Source: Mesorhizobium loti R88b
GTDB taxonomy: Bacteria; Pseudomonadota; Alphaproteobacteria; Rhizobiales; Rhizobiaceae
NCBI RefSeq assembly: GCF_013170845.1
Contig: NZ_CP033367.1
Location: 5,519,001 to 5,583,000 of the forward strand
Reading direction: 5' to 3'
DNA: 64,000 nucleotides
The notes under the pieces were generated by a model. The model worked only from the letters and a program-made list of their open reading frames with translations, was not told the origin of the DNA and ran no database searches. Below, piece after piece: positions 39,600 to 49,998 of this stretch. The position numbers and the translations under genes are program-made. Within the stretch, counting starts at the first letter, position 1. Each line of letters opens with the position of its first letter.

Positions 39600-40661
39600 T
39601 TATGCCGAAACCTTTCTGATCCATTGGTCGATCGCCACGGCGCCGATGATCAGCACGCCGGTGAGCAGCACTTTCCACTGCGGATCGGCGCCCAGCATGT
39701 TGAGGCCCATGGAGACGACGCCGACGATCATCGCGCCGAACAGCGTGCCCAGGATCGAGCCGCGCCCGCCGAACAGGGAAATGCCGCCGATCACCGTCGC
39801 GGTGATGGCCTGCAGATTGTAGTCGGTCACGGCGGCCGAAGGCGAGATCGAGCCGTTGCGGCCAATGGAGACCCAGGCAGCGAAAGCGGCGATCAGCCCG
39901 GCAAGGGTATAGACCGTCATCAGCACCTTCTTGGTCTGGATGCCCGACAGCTTCGCCGCTTCCTGGTCATCGCCAACGGCGTAGACATGGCGACCCCATG
40001 CCGTGTGATTGAGCACGTACCAGAGGATCAGAACCAGCACGACCGTGGCGATGACGCCAAGCGTCAGCACCGCCGTGCCGATCTTGAAGCTCAGTGCAAA
40101 GAGATGCAGCAGCGGCGCCTGGGCGTCGACGTCGGTGTCGCGGATCGTCTCATTGGCCGAATAGATGAAGTTCGTCGCCATGACGATGTTCCAGGTGCCA
40201 AGCGTCACGATAAAGGGCGGCAGCTTCATATAAGCGACCAGCAGCCCGTTGAGCAGCCCGCAGGCCGCACCGGCGGCGAGCCCGATCGTCACGGCGAGGA
40301 TGGCCGGCATACCGTAACTGACCGCGCAATTGCCCATGATCACGGCGGAAATAACCATGATCACGCCGATCGACAGGTCGATGCCGGCAGTCAGGATGAC
40401 CAGCGTCTGCGCGGCACCCAGAATGCCGATGATGGCGATCTGCTGCAGGATCAGTGTCAGCGTGTAGGACGAAAAGAAACGTCCACCGATGGCGATACCG
40501 AAGATGACGATCGACAGGACCAGCACGATCAGCGGCACAGCGGCCGGCGTCGAATGCAGGAAATGCTGGATGCGCTTGACGGCCGATTTGTGCTCGTCAA
40601 AAGCGGCGACGCTGGTGTCGCTGCTCGAGAGAACCTTCTCGAATTCCTGAGCTTGAGCCAT
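39600..40661 (-). CDS. frcC: fructose-type sugar ABC transporter permease
   Basis: A 353-residue CUT2 permease with about 8-10 membrane helices. The family segments TLVILTAGIDLSIGVIMVIS, FIVTLGTWNIV and GGISLFGGRGSILGTLFGA are visible. GGGGAGGAAAC precedes ATG 40661. It lies between the binding-protein and ATPase genes, in the order known for S. meliloti frcBCA. Confidence 0.87.
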   Translation of the reverse strand: MAQAQEFEKVLSSSDTSVAAFDEHKSAVKRIQHFLHSTPAAVPLIVLVLSIVIFGIAIGGRFFSSYTLTLILQQIAIIGILGAAQTLVILTAGIDLSIGVIMVISAVIMGNCAVSYGMPAILAVTIGLAAGAACGLLNGLLVAYMKLPPFIVTLGTWNIVMATNFIYSANETIRDTDVDAQAPLLHLFALSFKIGTAVLTLGVIATVVLVLILWYVLNHTAWGRHVYAVGDDQEAAKLSGIQTKKVLMTVYTLAGLIAAFAAWVSIGRNGSISPSAAVTDYNLQAITATVIGGISLFGGRGSILGTLFGAMIVGVVSMGLNMLGADPQWKVLLTGVLIIGAVAIDQWIRKVSA

Positions 40662-40824
40662 GTTTCCTCCCCGTGAGGGGTCAGCCAATCGCTGACGCCC
40701 GTCCACGCCTTTCCGGTCTATCGCCGGGATTGTTCGCGGTCACGCGACCCATCGTCCACCCGAAGCGGCCGGGGATCAAGTCCCCCCGGCCGTTTCGGTT
40801 GTTTTGTTGCCAGTCAGACCGGCA

Positions 40825-41859
40825 TCAGCCCCAGCACTTGGCGAGGCCTTCCTTGGTGTCGATGGACTTCACGCCAGTGGCCGGCTTGTCGGTCACCAGG
40901 TTGACGCCGGTGTCGAAGAAGTTCTTGCCTTCGGTCGGCTTCGGCTTGGTTCCGTCCTTGGCGAAAGCAGCGATCGCCTCGATGCCGAGCGCCGCCATCT
41001 GCAGCGGATATTGCTGCGATGTCGCGCCGATCACGCCTTCTGTAACCGACTTCACGCCGGGGCAGCCACCGTCGACCGAGACGATCAGCACCTGCTTTTC
41101 AAGGCCGACGGCCTTGAGCGCCTGGTAAGCACCGACAGCGGCCGGCTCGTTGATGGTGTGGATGACGGTGATGCCGGAGTCCTTCTGAAGCAGGTTCTCC
41201 ATCGCCTTGCGGCCGCCTTCCTCATTGCCGTTGGTGACGTCGTGGCCGACAATGCGCGGATCGGTTTCGTCGCCGATCTTGTTGGGGTCCTTCACGTCGA
41301 TGCCGTAACCCATCATGAAGCCCTGGTCGCGCAGAACGTCCACGGTCGGTTGCGAAGGCGTCAGGTCAAGGAAGCCGATCTTGGCGTCCTTGGCCTTGTC
41401 GCCGAGCGTCGCGGCGGCCCAGGCGCCGATCAGCTTACCGGCCTCGAGATTGTCGGTGGCGAAGGTTGCATCGGCCGCGTCGATCGGGTCGAGCGGCGTA
41501 TCGAGCGCGATCACCAGCAAGCCGGCATCACGCGCCTTCTTCACGGTCGGCACGATGCCCTTGGTGTCGGATGCGGTGATCAGGATACCCTTGGCGCCGT
41601 CAGCAATGCAGCTTTCGATCGCCGCGACCTGGCTCTCGCTGTCGCCGTCGATCTTGCCGGCGTAGGTCTTGAGGTCGACGCCGAGTTCCTTGGCCTTTGC
41701 GGTCGCGCCTTCCTTCATCTTGACGAAGAAGGGATTGGTATCGGTCTTGGTGATCAGGCAAGCGCCGACACCGGCCGCGGATGCGGACGAGGCAAACGCC
41801 ATCAGGCCCAGGGCCGCCGCCGCAAAGACGGTGGACTTCAACAGTTTTGTATTGGTCAC
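40825..41859 (-). CDS. frcB: fructose-type sugar-binding periplasmic protein
   Basis: A 344-residue family 2 (RbsB/FrcB-like) binding protein. GTG 41859 with GGGAGGA upstream gives a signal peptide ending AFASSASA, followed by the mature start [20 protein letters not shown]. The longer frame to 41979 has no signal at its N-terminus. First gene of the transporter operon, divergent from frcR. Fructose is inferred from similarity to FrcB; ribose or mannose are possible. Confidence 0.87.
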   Translation of the reverse strand: MTNTKLLKSTVFAAAALGLMAFASSASAAGVGACLITKTDTNPFFVKMKEGATAKAKELGVDLKTYAGKIDGDSESQVAAIESCIADGAKGILITASDTKGIVPTVKKARDAGLLVIALDTPLDPIDAADATFATDNLEAGKLIGAWAAATLGDKAKDAKIGFLDLTPSQPTVDVLRDQGFMMGYGIDVKDPNKIGDETDPRIVGHDVTNGNEEGGRKAMENLLQKDSGITVIHTINEPAAVGAYQALKAVGLEKQVLIVSVDGGCPGVKSVTEGVIGATSQQYPLQMAALGIEAIAAFAKDGTKPKPTEGKNFFDTGVNLVTDKPATGVKSIDTKEGLAKCWG

Positions 41860-41972
41860 GATTTTCCTCCCAGTGGAACCAATTCCGGATGCCGGCCAAC
41901 CGACATCCACAGCGCATCCAACGAATTTCTCCCAGCGTGGACGCTGCTTCAACAGACACCAGAGCGGGAGTT

Positions 41973-42010
41973 CTGTCAATAATTAAATCACTCTTATTTA
42001 TTATTGACAG
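41973..42010. promoter_or_regulatory. 38-bp inverted repeat, putative FrcR operator
   Basis: Arms CTGTCAATAAT and ATTATTGACAG (perfect, 11 bp) are separated by 16 AT-rich nucleotides. It lies in the frcB/frcR intergenic region. Each arm contains a TTGACA hexamer, one for each strand, so repressor binding could block both divergent promoters. Confidence 0.65.
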
Positions 42011-42032
42011 CCTTGTGCCGTTCACCCATTCT
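42004..42032 (+). promoter_or_regulatory. putative sigma-70 promoter of frcR
   Basis: TTGACA (42004-42009), a 17-nt spacer and CATTCT (42027-42032), ending 39 bp upstream of the frcR start. The -35 lies in the right arm of the inverted repeat. Inferred from consensus only. Confidence 0.45.
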
Positions 42033-42071
42033 GGCCCAAAAGCATCGAGAAGAAACGACGGGAGGAACAGG

Positions 42072-43298
42072 GTGGAGACCGCCATTGCGAGGCACGGTTC
42101 GCCCGAAGCGAATGACAGCCTGATTCACCGCGGCACCAACCAGAGTGGCATGCGCGACCACAACGAACGGTTGGTGCTCTCGCTGGTGCGCCAGCACGGC
42201 AGCCTGGCGAAATCCGACATCGCCCGTATGACCGGACTTTCGGCGCAGACGGTTTCGGTGATCATGCGCGAACTGGAGGAAGAAGGCCTGCTCGTTCGCC
42301 AGGCGCCGCTGCGCGGCAAGATCGGCCAGCCCTCCATACCGATGGCGCTCAACCCCGAGGGCGCCTTCTTCATCGGCCTCAAGATCGGCCGCCGCAGCGC
42401 GGAACTGGTGCTGATCGATTTCCTTGGCCATGTGCGCGCGATGCTGCAGCACTCCTATCGCTATCCGGCACCGCGCGAGACGGTGGAATTCGTCACATCA
42501 GGCATGAAGAAGATGCGCGGCGAACTGACACCGGCGCAGGACAAGCGCATCGCCGGGCTCGGCATCGCCATGCCGTTCGAACTGTGGAACTGGGCCGACA
42601 CCGCCGGCGCGCCGCGCGACGTCATGGACGAATGGCGCCACCGCGACATCAGGGCCGACATCCAGGGGCAATGTGAGTTTCCGGTCTATCTGCAAAATGA
42701 CGCCACCTCGGCCTGCGGCGCCGAGCTCGTCTTCGGCCAGGCGGGCGGCGCGCGCGACTTCGTCTATTTCTATATCGGCGCCTTCGCCGGCGGCGGCATC
42801 GTGCTCAACGGCCGGCTGTTCGGCGGGCCAACCGGCAATGCTGGCGCGCTCGGCTCGATGCCCGTGCCCGGACCGGACGGCAAGCCGACCCAGCTGATCG
42901 ACGTGGCGTCGATCGCCATGCTGGAAAAGGCGCTCAATGCCCGTGGCGTCGAGGCCTCGCATCTGTGGACATCGCCCGAGGACTGGGGCGAGATAGGCTC
43001 CGAACTCGACGACTGGATCGCCAGCGCCTCACAGGCACTTGCCTATGCCATTGTCGCCGCATCCTCGGTCATCGATTTCGAAGCGGCGGTGATCGACGGC
43101 TGGATGCCGAAGGCGGTGCGCCGCCGGCTGGTCGATGCCATCATCGCGGCCATCGCCACCATCGACGGCGAAGGCCTGAAACTTCCTCCCGTTCGCGAGG
43201 GAACCGTCGGCATCCATGCCCGGGCGCTCGGCGGCGCCAGCCTGCCGCTTTCGGAACGCTTCCTCATCGGTTCGACGACGATTTCCAGGAGCGCCTGA
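42072..43298 (+). CDS. frcR: ROK-family transcriptional regulator
   Basis: A 408-residue protein with an N-terminal winged helix (about residues 28-80; SLAKSDIARMTGLSAQTVSV) and a C-terminal ROK sugar-kinase-like domain, including FPVYLQNDATSACGAE and GNAGALGSMPVP. GTG 42072 has an ideal GGAGGA site. It likely represses the divergent sugar ABC operon and its own operon and responds to the sugar. It is followed with no gap by the RbsD-like gene. Confidence 0.85.
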   Translation: METAIARHGSPEANDSLIHRGTNQSGMRDHNERLVLSLVRQHGSLAKSDIARMTGLSAQTVSVIMRELEEEGLLVRQAPLRGKIGQPSIPMALNPEGAFFIGLKIGRRSAELVLIDFLGHVRAMLQHSYRYPAPRETVEFVTSGMKKMRGELTPAQDKRIAGLGIAMPFELWNWADTAGAPRDVMDEWRHRDIRADIQGQCEFPVYLQNDATSACGAELVFGQAGGARDFVYFYIGAFAGGGIVLNGRLFGGPTGNAGALGSMPVPGPDGKPTQLIDVASIAMLEKALNARGVEASHLWTSPEDWGEIGSELDDWIASASQALAYAIVAASSVIDFEAAVIDGWMPKAVRRRLVDAIIAAIATIDGEGLKLPPVREGTVGIHARALGGASLPLSERFLIGSTTISRSA

Positions 43299-43745
43299 AT
43301 GCTGATCGGAATCCCGGCGCTGCTCGGTCCGGAGCTTCTGGCGACATTACGCGCCATGGGCCATGGCGATGAGATCGCCCTTGTCGACGGAAACTATCCG
43401 GCCGAGGAGCAGGCAAGACGCCTGATCCGCGCCGACGGTCATGCACTCATTCCAGTGCTCGACGCGATCCTGAGCGTCCTGCCGGTGGACGACGCGGTGC
43501 CGGAAGCGTTGTTTCGCGCATCCGTGAAGGGCGACCCGTCGCGTGCCGATCCCGTCCATCATGAGATCGAGGCGATCTGTGCCAAACGCGCGCCGGGCCG
43601 CAAGGTGGTTGCACTGGCCGGCGCCGACTTCTATGCACGGGTCAAATCGGCGCATGCCATCGTCGCGACAAGCGAGCCGCGGCTTTACGCCAACATCATC
43701 ATCCGCAAGGGCGTGATCTATCCGCCGGAGACCAGAAAACCATGA
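43299..43745 (+). CDS. RbsD/FucU-family sugar mutarotase
   Basis: A 148-residue RbsD/FucU protein, with MLIGIPALLGPELLATLRAM and ALVDGNYPAEEQA including the HGDEIALVDGN-type segment. Such enzymes interconvert sugar anomers after import. It starts directly after the frcR stop and overlaps the kinase gene (ATGA). Whether it works on fructose, ribose or fucose cannot be told from sequence; the operon context suggests the sugar taken up by the divergent transporter. Confidence 0.85.
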   Translation: MLIGIPALLGPELLATLRAMGHGDEIALVDGNYPAEEQARRLIRADGHALIPVLDAILSVLPVDDAVPEALFRASVKGDPSRADPVHHEIEAICAKRAPGRKVVALAGADFYARVKSAHAIVATSEPRLYANIIIRKGVIYPPETRKP

Positions 43746-44665
43746 TCCTTTGCTGCGGCGAAGCCCTGATCGACATGCTGCCGCGCACCACGACGCAAGG
43801 TGAGCCGGCCTTTGCTCCTTATGTCGGCGGCGCCGTGTTCAACACGGCCATCGCGCTTGGCCGGCTGGGCGCGCCGGCTGGCTTTTTTTCGGGCCTGTCG
43901 TCGGATCTGTTCGGCGGCCAGTTCAGGGACGCACTGGGCGCAAGCAAGGTCAGTTCCACCTATGCCCACACCTCGCTACGGCCAACGACACTGGCCTTCG
44001 TGAAGCTCACCAACGGCCAGGCGACCTACACCTTCTACGACGAGAACACCGCTGGACGCCTATTGACCATCGATGACCTGCCAACGCTCGGCAACGAGAT
44101 CGAAGCCATGCTGTTCGGCGCCATCAGCCTGATTTCAGAGCCCGCCGGCAGTGCCTATGAGGAGTTCATGAAGCGCGAGCATGCAAGCCGCGTCATGATG
44201 CTCGATCCCAACATCCGGCCGAACTTCATCCCGGACAAGGCAAAGCATCTCAGGCGCATCCGCGCCATGATGGCGATGGCCGACATCGTGAAACTGTCGG
44301 ACGAAGACCTGAACTGGTTCGGCGAAGCCGGTTCGCACGAGGATGTCATCCGCAACTGGCTCGACCGCGGCCCCAAGCTGATCGTCGTAACGCATGGCAG
44401 CGAAGGCGCTGTCGGTTACACCAAGGACCACGCTGTCACCGTAATGCCGGAAAAAGTCGAGGTGGTCGACACGGTCGGCGCGGGCGATACGTTCAACGCC
44501 GGCATCCTCGCCTCCCTGCATGAACAGGGCCTGCTGACCAAGACGGACATCGCCGGTCTTACACAGGACGCCATCCGCAAGGCGCTGGCGCTTGGTGCCA
44601 AGGCAGCGGCCGTGACCGTGTCACGCGCGGGTGCCAATCCGCCGTGGCGGCATGAAATCACCTGA
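43742..44665 (+). CDS. frcK: PfkB-family sugar kinase (fructokinase-like)
   Basis: A 307-residue ribokinase-fold kinase. The N-terminal GGAVFNTAIALGRLG segment and the C-terminal anion hole/catalytic Asp in DTVGAGDTFNAG are present. It phosphorylates the imported sugar; by similarity to rhizobial FrcK, fructose to fructose-6-P is likely. It overlaps the mutarotase gene by 4 bp and ends the frcR operon. Confidence 0.82.
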   Translation: MILCCGEALIDMLPRTTTQGEPAFAPYVGGAVFNTAIALGRLGAPAGFFSGLSSDLFGGQFRDALGASKVSSTYAHTSLRPTTLAFVKLTNGQATYTFYDENTAGRLLTIDDLPTLGNEIEAMLFGAISLISEPAGSAYEEFMKREHASRVMMLDPNIRPNFIPDKAKHLRRIRAMMAMADIVKLSDEDLNWFGEAGSHEDVIRNWLDRGPKLIVVTHGSEGAVGYTKDHAVTVMPEKVEVVDTVGAGDTFNAGILASLHEQGLLTKTDIAGLTQDAIRKALALGAKAAAVTVSRAGANPPWRHEIT

Positions 44666-44670
44666 GCAAC

Positions 44671-44688
44671 GCTCAACTTAAGTTGAGC
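44671..44688. terminator. 18-bp perfect palindrome after frcK
   Basis: GCTCAACTTAAGTTGAGC lies 5 bp after the frcK stop. With no loop and no U-run it is a poor intrinsic terminator, though it could contribute to 3'-end formation or be a protein-binding site. The rest of the gap to 44928 shows nothing recognisable. Confidence 0.35.
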
Positions 44689-44928
44689 CAGCCGATCACT
44701 TTATGTTTCGCAGGACCGCTCCGTGGGACTATAAAGGCACAATTGCGACCGACGAAGCCCGGATTTCCGGCATCTCGCCAAGATCCGCATGAAGTCATCG
44801 GTAACAGACTGAGATATCCAGGCAATTGGTGGCCTTGGCTGCCCGGCTTTCTCGGCAGGCGCAACTCTGGTACCAGCGGGCCGTTATCTGGCTAAACCGC
44901 CTGGTTCGAACCGTTTTTTGAGGCCGAC

Positions 44929-46071
44929 ATGCAGTTCATTGATCTTGGCGCGCAGCGCGAACGCATCCGCGACCGGCTGAAGGCCGCGATCGACCGTGTC
45001 GTCGAAGAGGGCCGCTACATCCTCGGGCCGCAGGTCACCGAATTCGAGAACAAGCTTGCCGCCTATATCGGCACCAAGCATGTCGTGGCCTGCGCCAACG
45101 GCACCGATGCGCTGCTTTTGCCGCTGTTTGCCGCCGGCATTGGCCCGGGCGACGCGGTGTTCGTGCCGAGCTTCACCTTCGCGGCCACCGCCGAAGTGGT
45201 GGCGCTCGCCAAGGCGGAACCTGTGTTTGTCGATGTCGATCCTCATACCTACAACATCGACATTGCCAGCCTAGAGGCGGCCATCGCCATGATCAAGAAG
45301 GAAGGCCGGTTGAAGCCGAAGGCGATCATCCCGGTCGACCTGTTCGGCCTTGCCGCTGACTACGACGCCATCATGGCCATTGCCAAACGCGAAGATCTGT
45401 TGGTGATCGAGGATGCCGCCCAGTCGATGGGCGGATCGCTTGACGGCAAGATGTGCGGTGCCTTCGGCCATGTCGGCTCGACCAGCTTCTATCCGGCCAA
45501 GCCGCTTGGCTGCTACGGCGACGGCGGCGCGATGTTCACCAACGATGACGCGCTGGCCGACAAGCTCAGATCCTTCGCCTTCCACGGCAAGGGCGAGACG
45601 CAATACGACAATGTCCGCGTCGGCATCAATTCGCGGCTTGACACGATCCAGGCGGCCATTCTGATCGAAAAACTCGCCATTCTCGAAGACGAGATGGTGG
45701 CGCGCCAGGTAGTGGCAAACCGTTACGCAGAAGGGTTGGGCGACATCGTTGCCGCTGCCCGCAACCTCGATGGCAGCCGCTCGGCCTGGGCGCAGTACGC
45801 CATCGAAACGCCCAAGCGCGATGGCCTGAAGGCGCATCTCGGTGAAAAGGGCATTCCGTCGGTCATCTACTACGTCAAGCCGCTGCATGCCCAGCTTGCC
45901 TATCGCGACTACCCGCGCACGCCGACCGGTCTTGCCGTGTCGGAAGACCTGCCGAAGCGCATCCTGTGCCTGCCGATGCACGCCTATCTCAGCGAAGACG
46001 ACCAGGACCGGATTATAGAGACGATCCGCAACTACATCGGCTCGAACTCGGCGCAGGCCGCGGCCGAGTAA
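44929..46071 (+). CDS. DegT/DnrJ/EryC1-type sugar aminotransferase
   Basis: A 380-residue PLP aminotransferase of the nucleotide-sugar class. The PLP Lys is in FYPAKPLGCYGDGGAMFTN, and the N-terminus (FIDLGAQRERIRDRL) resembles WbpE/WlbC enzymes. It would aminate a keto-sugar nucleotide for surface polysaccharide. A single gene preceded by a 263-bp leader; it converges on cysQ with 13 bp between the stops. The product is uncertain without its partner dehydrogenase. Confidence 0.88.
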   Translation: MQFIDLGAQRERIRDRLKAAIDRVVEEGRYILGPQVTEFENKLAAYIGTKHVVACANGTDALLLPLFAAGIGPGDAVFVPSFTFAATAEVVALAKAEPVFVDVDPHTYNIDIASLEAAIAMIKKEGRLKPKAIIPVDLFGLAADYDAIMAIAKREDLLVIEDAAQSMGGSLDGKMCGAFGHVGSTSFYPAKPLGCYGDGGAMFTNDDALADKLRSFAFHGKGETQYDNVRVGINSRLDTIQAAILIEKLAILEDEMVARQVVANRYAEGLGDIVAAARNLDGSRSAWAQYAIETPKRDGLKAHLGEKGIPSVIYYVKPLHAQLAYRDYPRTPTGLAVSEDLPKRILCLPMHAYLSEDDQDRIIETIRNYIGSNSAQAAAE

Positions 46072-46084
46072 TCGGCAGCCGCTT

Positions 46085-46936
46085 TCAGGCGGGGCTGGCC
46101 CCTGCCCTGCCGCTGGCGATGAAATGCGGATTGGCGAAATCCTCGTCATCGGCCTGGTCGCGTTTGCCATAGACCAGGGGTTTGCCATCCAGCGTGCGTG
46201 TCGTGCCGCCCGCCGCGCGCAGCACCGCGTCGCCGGCGGCCGTGTCCCATTCCATGGTGCGGCCGAAGCGCGGATAGACGTCCGCCTCGGCACTGGCGAG
46301 CAGGCAGAATTTCAAGGAGGAGCCGACCGAGACGATCTCGGCGCTACCGAGGTCGCGAATATAGGCTTCGGTTTCCGGCGTGTTGTGGGAGCGGCTGGCA
46401 ACCACGGCGAGCGGTGCAGCTGCTGTTCTTACCGAAATCGGCCGGCGCGCGACGATCTGGTAGTCGGCATCGATTTCGAGGGCTTCCGCCCTGCCCGGCA
46501 GGCCGGAAAAGAAGCGGCCAGTGCAGGGTGCGAAGACGACGCCGACTTCCGGCACGCCATGGCGGACAAGCGCTATGTTGACGGTGAAATCGGTGCGGCG
46601 ATTGACGAATTCCTTGGTGCCGTCGAGCGGATCGATGAGGAAGAAGGTGTTGCCAAGATCGATCGGCATGATGCCAGCCGCGGCCTCCTCCTCAGCCACG
46701 CAGGGAATGTCGGGAAATGCGATGCGCAGTCCGGCGAGAATGATCTTCTCACTCTCGCGATCCGCCTCGGTCACCGGCGAGGCGTCTGATTTGTGGTCGA
46801 CCGCGCAGCCGGCGTGGAACACGCGCATGACCTCGCGCCCGGCGGCAAGGGCCAGCCGCTCGAAGATGTCGAGCATCGGCCTGTCGTCAGATGCCGCCGC
46901 CGTTGTCATATTGGTCTTCGGCAATGTCACGCTCAT
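46085..46936 (-). CDS. cysQ: 3'(2'),5'-bisphosphate nucleotidase
   Basis: A 283-residue inositol-monophosphatase-fold enzyme that hydrolyses PAP (and possibly PAPS). Metal-site motifs are [15 protein letters not shown] and [19 protein letters not shown] is the by-product of PAPS-dependent sulfotransferases and reductases. It overlaps the end of cysNC by 50 bp with this ATG; ATG 46909 is an alternative. Confidence 0.92.
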   Translation of the reverse strand: MSVTLPKTNMTTAAASDDRPMLDIFERLALAAGREVMRVFHAGCAVDHKSDASPVTEADRESEKIILAGLRIAFPDIPCVAEEEAAAGIMPIDLGNTFFLIDPLDGTKEFVNRRTDFTVNIALVRHGVPEVGVVFAPCTGRFFSGLPGRAEALEIDADYQIVARRPISVRTAAAPLAVVASRSHNTPETEAYIRDLGSAEIVSVGSSLKFCLLASAEADVYPRFGRTMEWDTAAGDAVLRAAGGTTRTLDGKPLVYGKRDQADDEDFANPHFIASGRAGASPA

Positions 46937-48824
46937 TCAGCCAGTGTTCCAGGGCGTCTACCATCTCTTCCGCCGATCTGCCGAGCGTCTTCAGATGGAT
47001 TTCCGGTTTTTCCGGCGCTTCGTAAGGCGAATCGACACCGGTGAAGTTCTTGATCTCGCCATTCAGCGCACGGGCATAGAGGCCCTTGGGATCTCGCCTG
47101 GCGCATTCCTCGAAGGGCGTGTCGACAAACACCTCGATGAACTCACCATCGGCCATCAATTCCCTGGCCATGCGCCGCTCGGCACTGAACGGCGAGATGA
47201 ATGAGACAATGACGATCAGTCCTGCATCAGCCATCAGCTTGGCCACTTCGGCGACCCGGCGGATGTTTTCGACGCGATCGGCGTCGGTGAAGCCGAGATC
47301 GCGGTTGAGACCGTGACGCACATTGTCACCGTCCAGGATGTACGTATGGCGGCCGGTGGCGAACAGCTTCTTCTCGAACAAATTGGCGATGGTCGACTTG
47401 CCGGAACCCGAAAGCCCGGTGAACCAGAACACCGCTGGCCGCTGGTTCTTCATGTCGGCGCGCACGCGCTTGCCGACATCGAGCGACTGCCAGTGGATAT
47501 TTTCGGCACGACGCAGCGAATGCAGGATCATGCCGGCGCCGACCGTGGCGTTGCTGATGCGGTCGATCAGGATGAAGGCGCCGGTGGTCCGATTTTCGGC
47601 GAAGGGATCGAAGGCGATCGGCGCCCGCGTCGAGATGTTGCAGATGCCGACTTCGTTCATCTCCAGCGACTTGGCAGCCTCATGGGCGAAGTCGTTGACG
47701 TTGATGCGGTATTTCAGGTCGGTGACGGTGGCGCTGGTCTGGTCGGTTTCAGTGCGCAGGATGTAGGAACGGCCGGGCAGCAGCGCATGTTCGTCGAACC
47801 AGACGATGTTGGCGGCGAACTGGTCGGCGACCTGCGGCCGGGCGGCCGGCGAAACCAGCATGTTGCCGCGCGAGACCTCGACCTCGTCGTCAAGAACGAG
47901 CGTGATAGCCTGGCCGGCCACCGCCTGTTTAAGATCGCCGCCATAAGCGACAATGCGTTTGACATGCGACGACTTGCCGGATTTGGCGACAACGACCTCG
48001 TCGCCTTGCGCGATGGCGCCGGAGGCGATCGTGCCGGCAAAACCGCGGAAATCGAGATTGGGGCGATTGACGTATTGCACCGGAAAACGGAACGGCTGCT
48101 CGACGGCAGCCTCTTCGACCGAAACGGTCTCAAGGTGCTCGATCAGCGTCGGGCCGGAATACCACTTCATGTTCTGCGAGCGGCTGCTGACGTTGTCGCC
48201 ATAGCGGGCCGACATCGGGATCGGCGCGATGGTCTGGAAGCCGAGATCACGCGAGAATTGCCGGTATTCTTCGACGATCCGGTCAAAAACCGCTTGATCG
48301 AAATCGACGAGATCGATCTTGTTGACGGCCAGCACGATGTGGCGGATGCCGAGCAGCGAGGCGATGATCGAATGGCGCCTGGTCTGGCGCAGCACACCTT
48401 GCCGGGCATCGATCAGCACGATCGCCAGATCGGCGGTCGAGGCGCCGGTCGCCATGTTGCGGGTGTATTGTTCGTGGCCCGGGGTGTCGGCGACGATGAA
48501 CTTGCGCTTCGGCGTGGCGAAGAAGCGGTAGGCGACGTCGATGGTGATGCCTTGCTCACGCTCAGCCTCGAGGCCGTCGACCAGCAGCGCGAAATCGATG
48601 TCGTCACCGGTGGTGCCATGCTTGCGCGAATCGCGTTCGAGCGCGGCAAGCTGATCCTCGAAGATCTGCTTGGTGTCGGACAAAAGGCGCCCGATCAGCG
48701 TCGACTTGCCATCATCGACCGAACCGCAGGTCAGGAAGCGTAGCAGCGACTTCTTCTCCTGTGCCGCCAGATAGTCACGGACGCTGTCGGTGGGTGCGAG
48801 GCTTTTTGCCATGATGTGGCGCAT
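46887..48824 (-). CDS. cysN/cysC: bifunctional sulfate adenylyltransferase subunit 1 / APS kinase
   Basis: A 645-residue fusion. The N-terminal CysN GTPase has [27 protein letters not shown] and NKIDL. The C-terminal APS kinase starts at about residue 455 with [15 protein letters not shown]. With CysD it makes APS and then PAPS. The same layout is known in rhizobial NodQ, which makes PAPS for Nod-factor sulfation, but no nod genes are nearby. It starts 2 bp after cysD. Confidence 0.94.
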   Translation of the reverse strand: MRHIMAKSLAPTDSVRDYLAAQEKKSLLRFLTCGSVDDGKSTLIGRLLSDTKQIFEDQLAALERDSRKHGTTGDDIDFALLVDGLEAEREQGITIDVAYRFFATPKRKFIVADTPGHEQYTRNMATGASTADLAIVLIDARQGVLRQTRRHSIIASLLGIRHIVLAVNKIDLVDFDQAVFDRIVEEYRQFSRDLGFQTIAPIPMSARYGDNVSSRSQNMKWYSGPTLIEHLETVSVEEAAVEQPFRFPVQYVNRPNLDFRGFAGTIASGAIAQGDEVVVAKSGKSSHVKRIVAYGGDLKQAVAGQAITLVLDDEVEVSRGNMLVSPAARPQVADQFAANIVWFDEHALLPGRSYILRTETDQTSATVTDLKYRINVNDFAHEAAKSLEMNEVGICNISTRAPIAFDPFAENRTTGAFILIDRISNATVGAGMILHSLRRAENIHWQSLDVGKRVRADMKNQRPAVFWFTGLSGSGKSTIANLFEKKLFATGRHTYILDGDNVRHGLNRDLGFTDADRVENIRRVAEVAKLMADAGLIVIVSFISPFSAERRMARELMADGEFIEVFVDTPFEECARRDPKGLYARALNGEIKNFTGVDSPYEAPEKPEIHLKTLGRSAEEMVDALEHWLNERDIAEDQYDNGGGI

Positions 48825-48826
48825 GG

Positions 48827-49732
48827 TCAGAAATACCCCTCGCGCTTCTTCTTTTCCATGGACCCGGCTTCATCGCGGTCGATCAGGCGCCCCTGCCGTT
48901 CGGAGGTACGCGCGGTCAGCATCTCGCCGACGATGGCTTCGAGCGTATCGGCATCGGATTCGATAGCGCCAGTGAGCGGATAGCAGCCCAAAGTGCGGAA
49001 CCGGACCAGCCGGTTCTCGACTGTCTCACCGGGGCGCAGTTTCATACGGTCGTCGTCCTTGAGGATCAGCATCCCGTCGCGTTCCACCACCGGCCGTTCC
49101 TTGGCGAAATAAAGCGGGACGATGGGGATATTCTCCTGCAGAATGTACTGCCAGATATCGAGCTCGGTCCAGTTCGACAGCGGGAAGACGCGGATCGATT
49201 CACCCGCTGCGATGCGCGTGTTGAATATCTTCCACATTTCGGGCCGCTGGTTCTTCGGATCCCAGACATGTTGGGCATTACGGAAAGAGAATATGCGCTC
49301 CTTGGCGCGTGATTTTTCCTCGTCGCGGCGGGCGCCACCGAAAGCGGCGTCGAAACCGTATTTGTCGAGCGCCTGGCGCAGCGCCACGGTCTTCATCACA
49401 TGGGTGTGGGTGTTCGAACCGTGATCGAACGGGTTGATGTTGTCGCGCACGCCGTCTTCGTTGACATGAACCAAAAGGTCGAAGCCGAGTTTTTGTGCCA
49501 TCTGATCGCGAAATGCGATCATCTCGCGGAATTTCCACGTCGTGTCGACATGAAGGAACGGGAACGGCGGCTTGGCCGGATAAAACGCCTTCACCGCCAG
49601 ATGCATCAGCACGGATGAATCCTTGCCGACCGAATAGAGCATGACCGGCTTGGCGAAGGCTGCCGCAACCTCGCGGAAGATGTGAATGGATTCGGCTTCA
49701 AGCCGCTGCAGATGCGTAAGCGCTATTGTCAT
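48827..49732 (-). CDS. cysD: sulfate adenylyltransferase subunit 2
   Basis: A 301-residue PP-loop ATP sulfurylase subunit, with [37 protein letters not shown] and the conserved end [12 protein letters not shown]. The length and N-terminus from ATG 49732 align with E. coli CysD (302 aa). First gene of cysD-cysNC-cysQ. Confidence 0.95.
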   Translation of the reverse strand: MTIALTHLQRLEAESIHIFREVAAAFAKPVMLYSVGKDSSVLMHLAVKAFYPAKPPFPFLHVDTTWKFREMIAFRDQMAQKLGFDLLVHVNEDGVRDNINPFDHGSNTHTHVMKTVALRQALDKYGFDAAFGGARRDEEKSRAKERIFSFRNAQHVWDPKNQRPEMWKIFNTRIAAGESIRVFPLSNWTELDIWQYILQENIPIVPLYFAKERPVVERDGMLILKDDDRMKLRPGETVENRLVRFRTLGCYPLTGAIESDADTLEAIVGEMLTARTSERQGRLIDRDEAGSMEKKKREGYF

Positions 49733-49998
49733 CGACTGTGAGCGTTCTCTCGTGCTTTCTCGCAGAAGACCTTGCGTCAAATGATGGGGCCTTTATGGCC
49801 GATTCAAGCTTCGCTTCTGGACAACATGTTTCGTGCGGGCGTTCTAGCAGATCGGCGCACGGCAGAACAATGCAAGACAAGCCCGGCAGGGGCCGGTTCG
49901 AGAATGAATTTTCCATGCTTTCGCCAGAACCCGGAAATTTCTGTTCGCAAGGCCTTCGCCCGGAGAAATGCAGGAAAAAAATTGCTCGGGAGAACGTG
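49733..49998. other. cysD upstream region
   Basis: No credible gene is seen. It should contain the cysD promoter (minus). A long plus-strand frame crosses it but starts without a ribosome-binding site inside the cysD leader. Confidence 0.4.

Noticed and set aside
46887..48824. NodQ-type Nod-factor sulfation gene
   Set aside because: The fusion is the same as NodQ, but no nod genes or nod boxes were seen, and the neighbours are cysD and cysQ; a housekeeping or polysaccharide role fits better.
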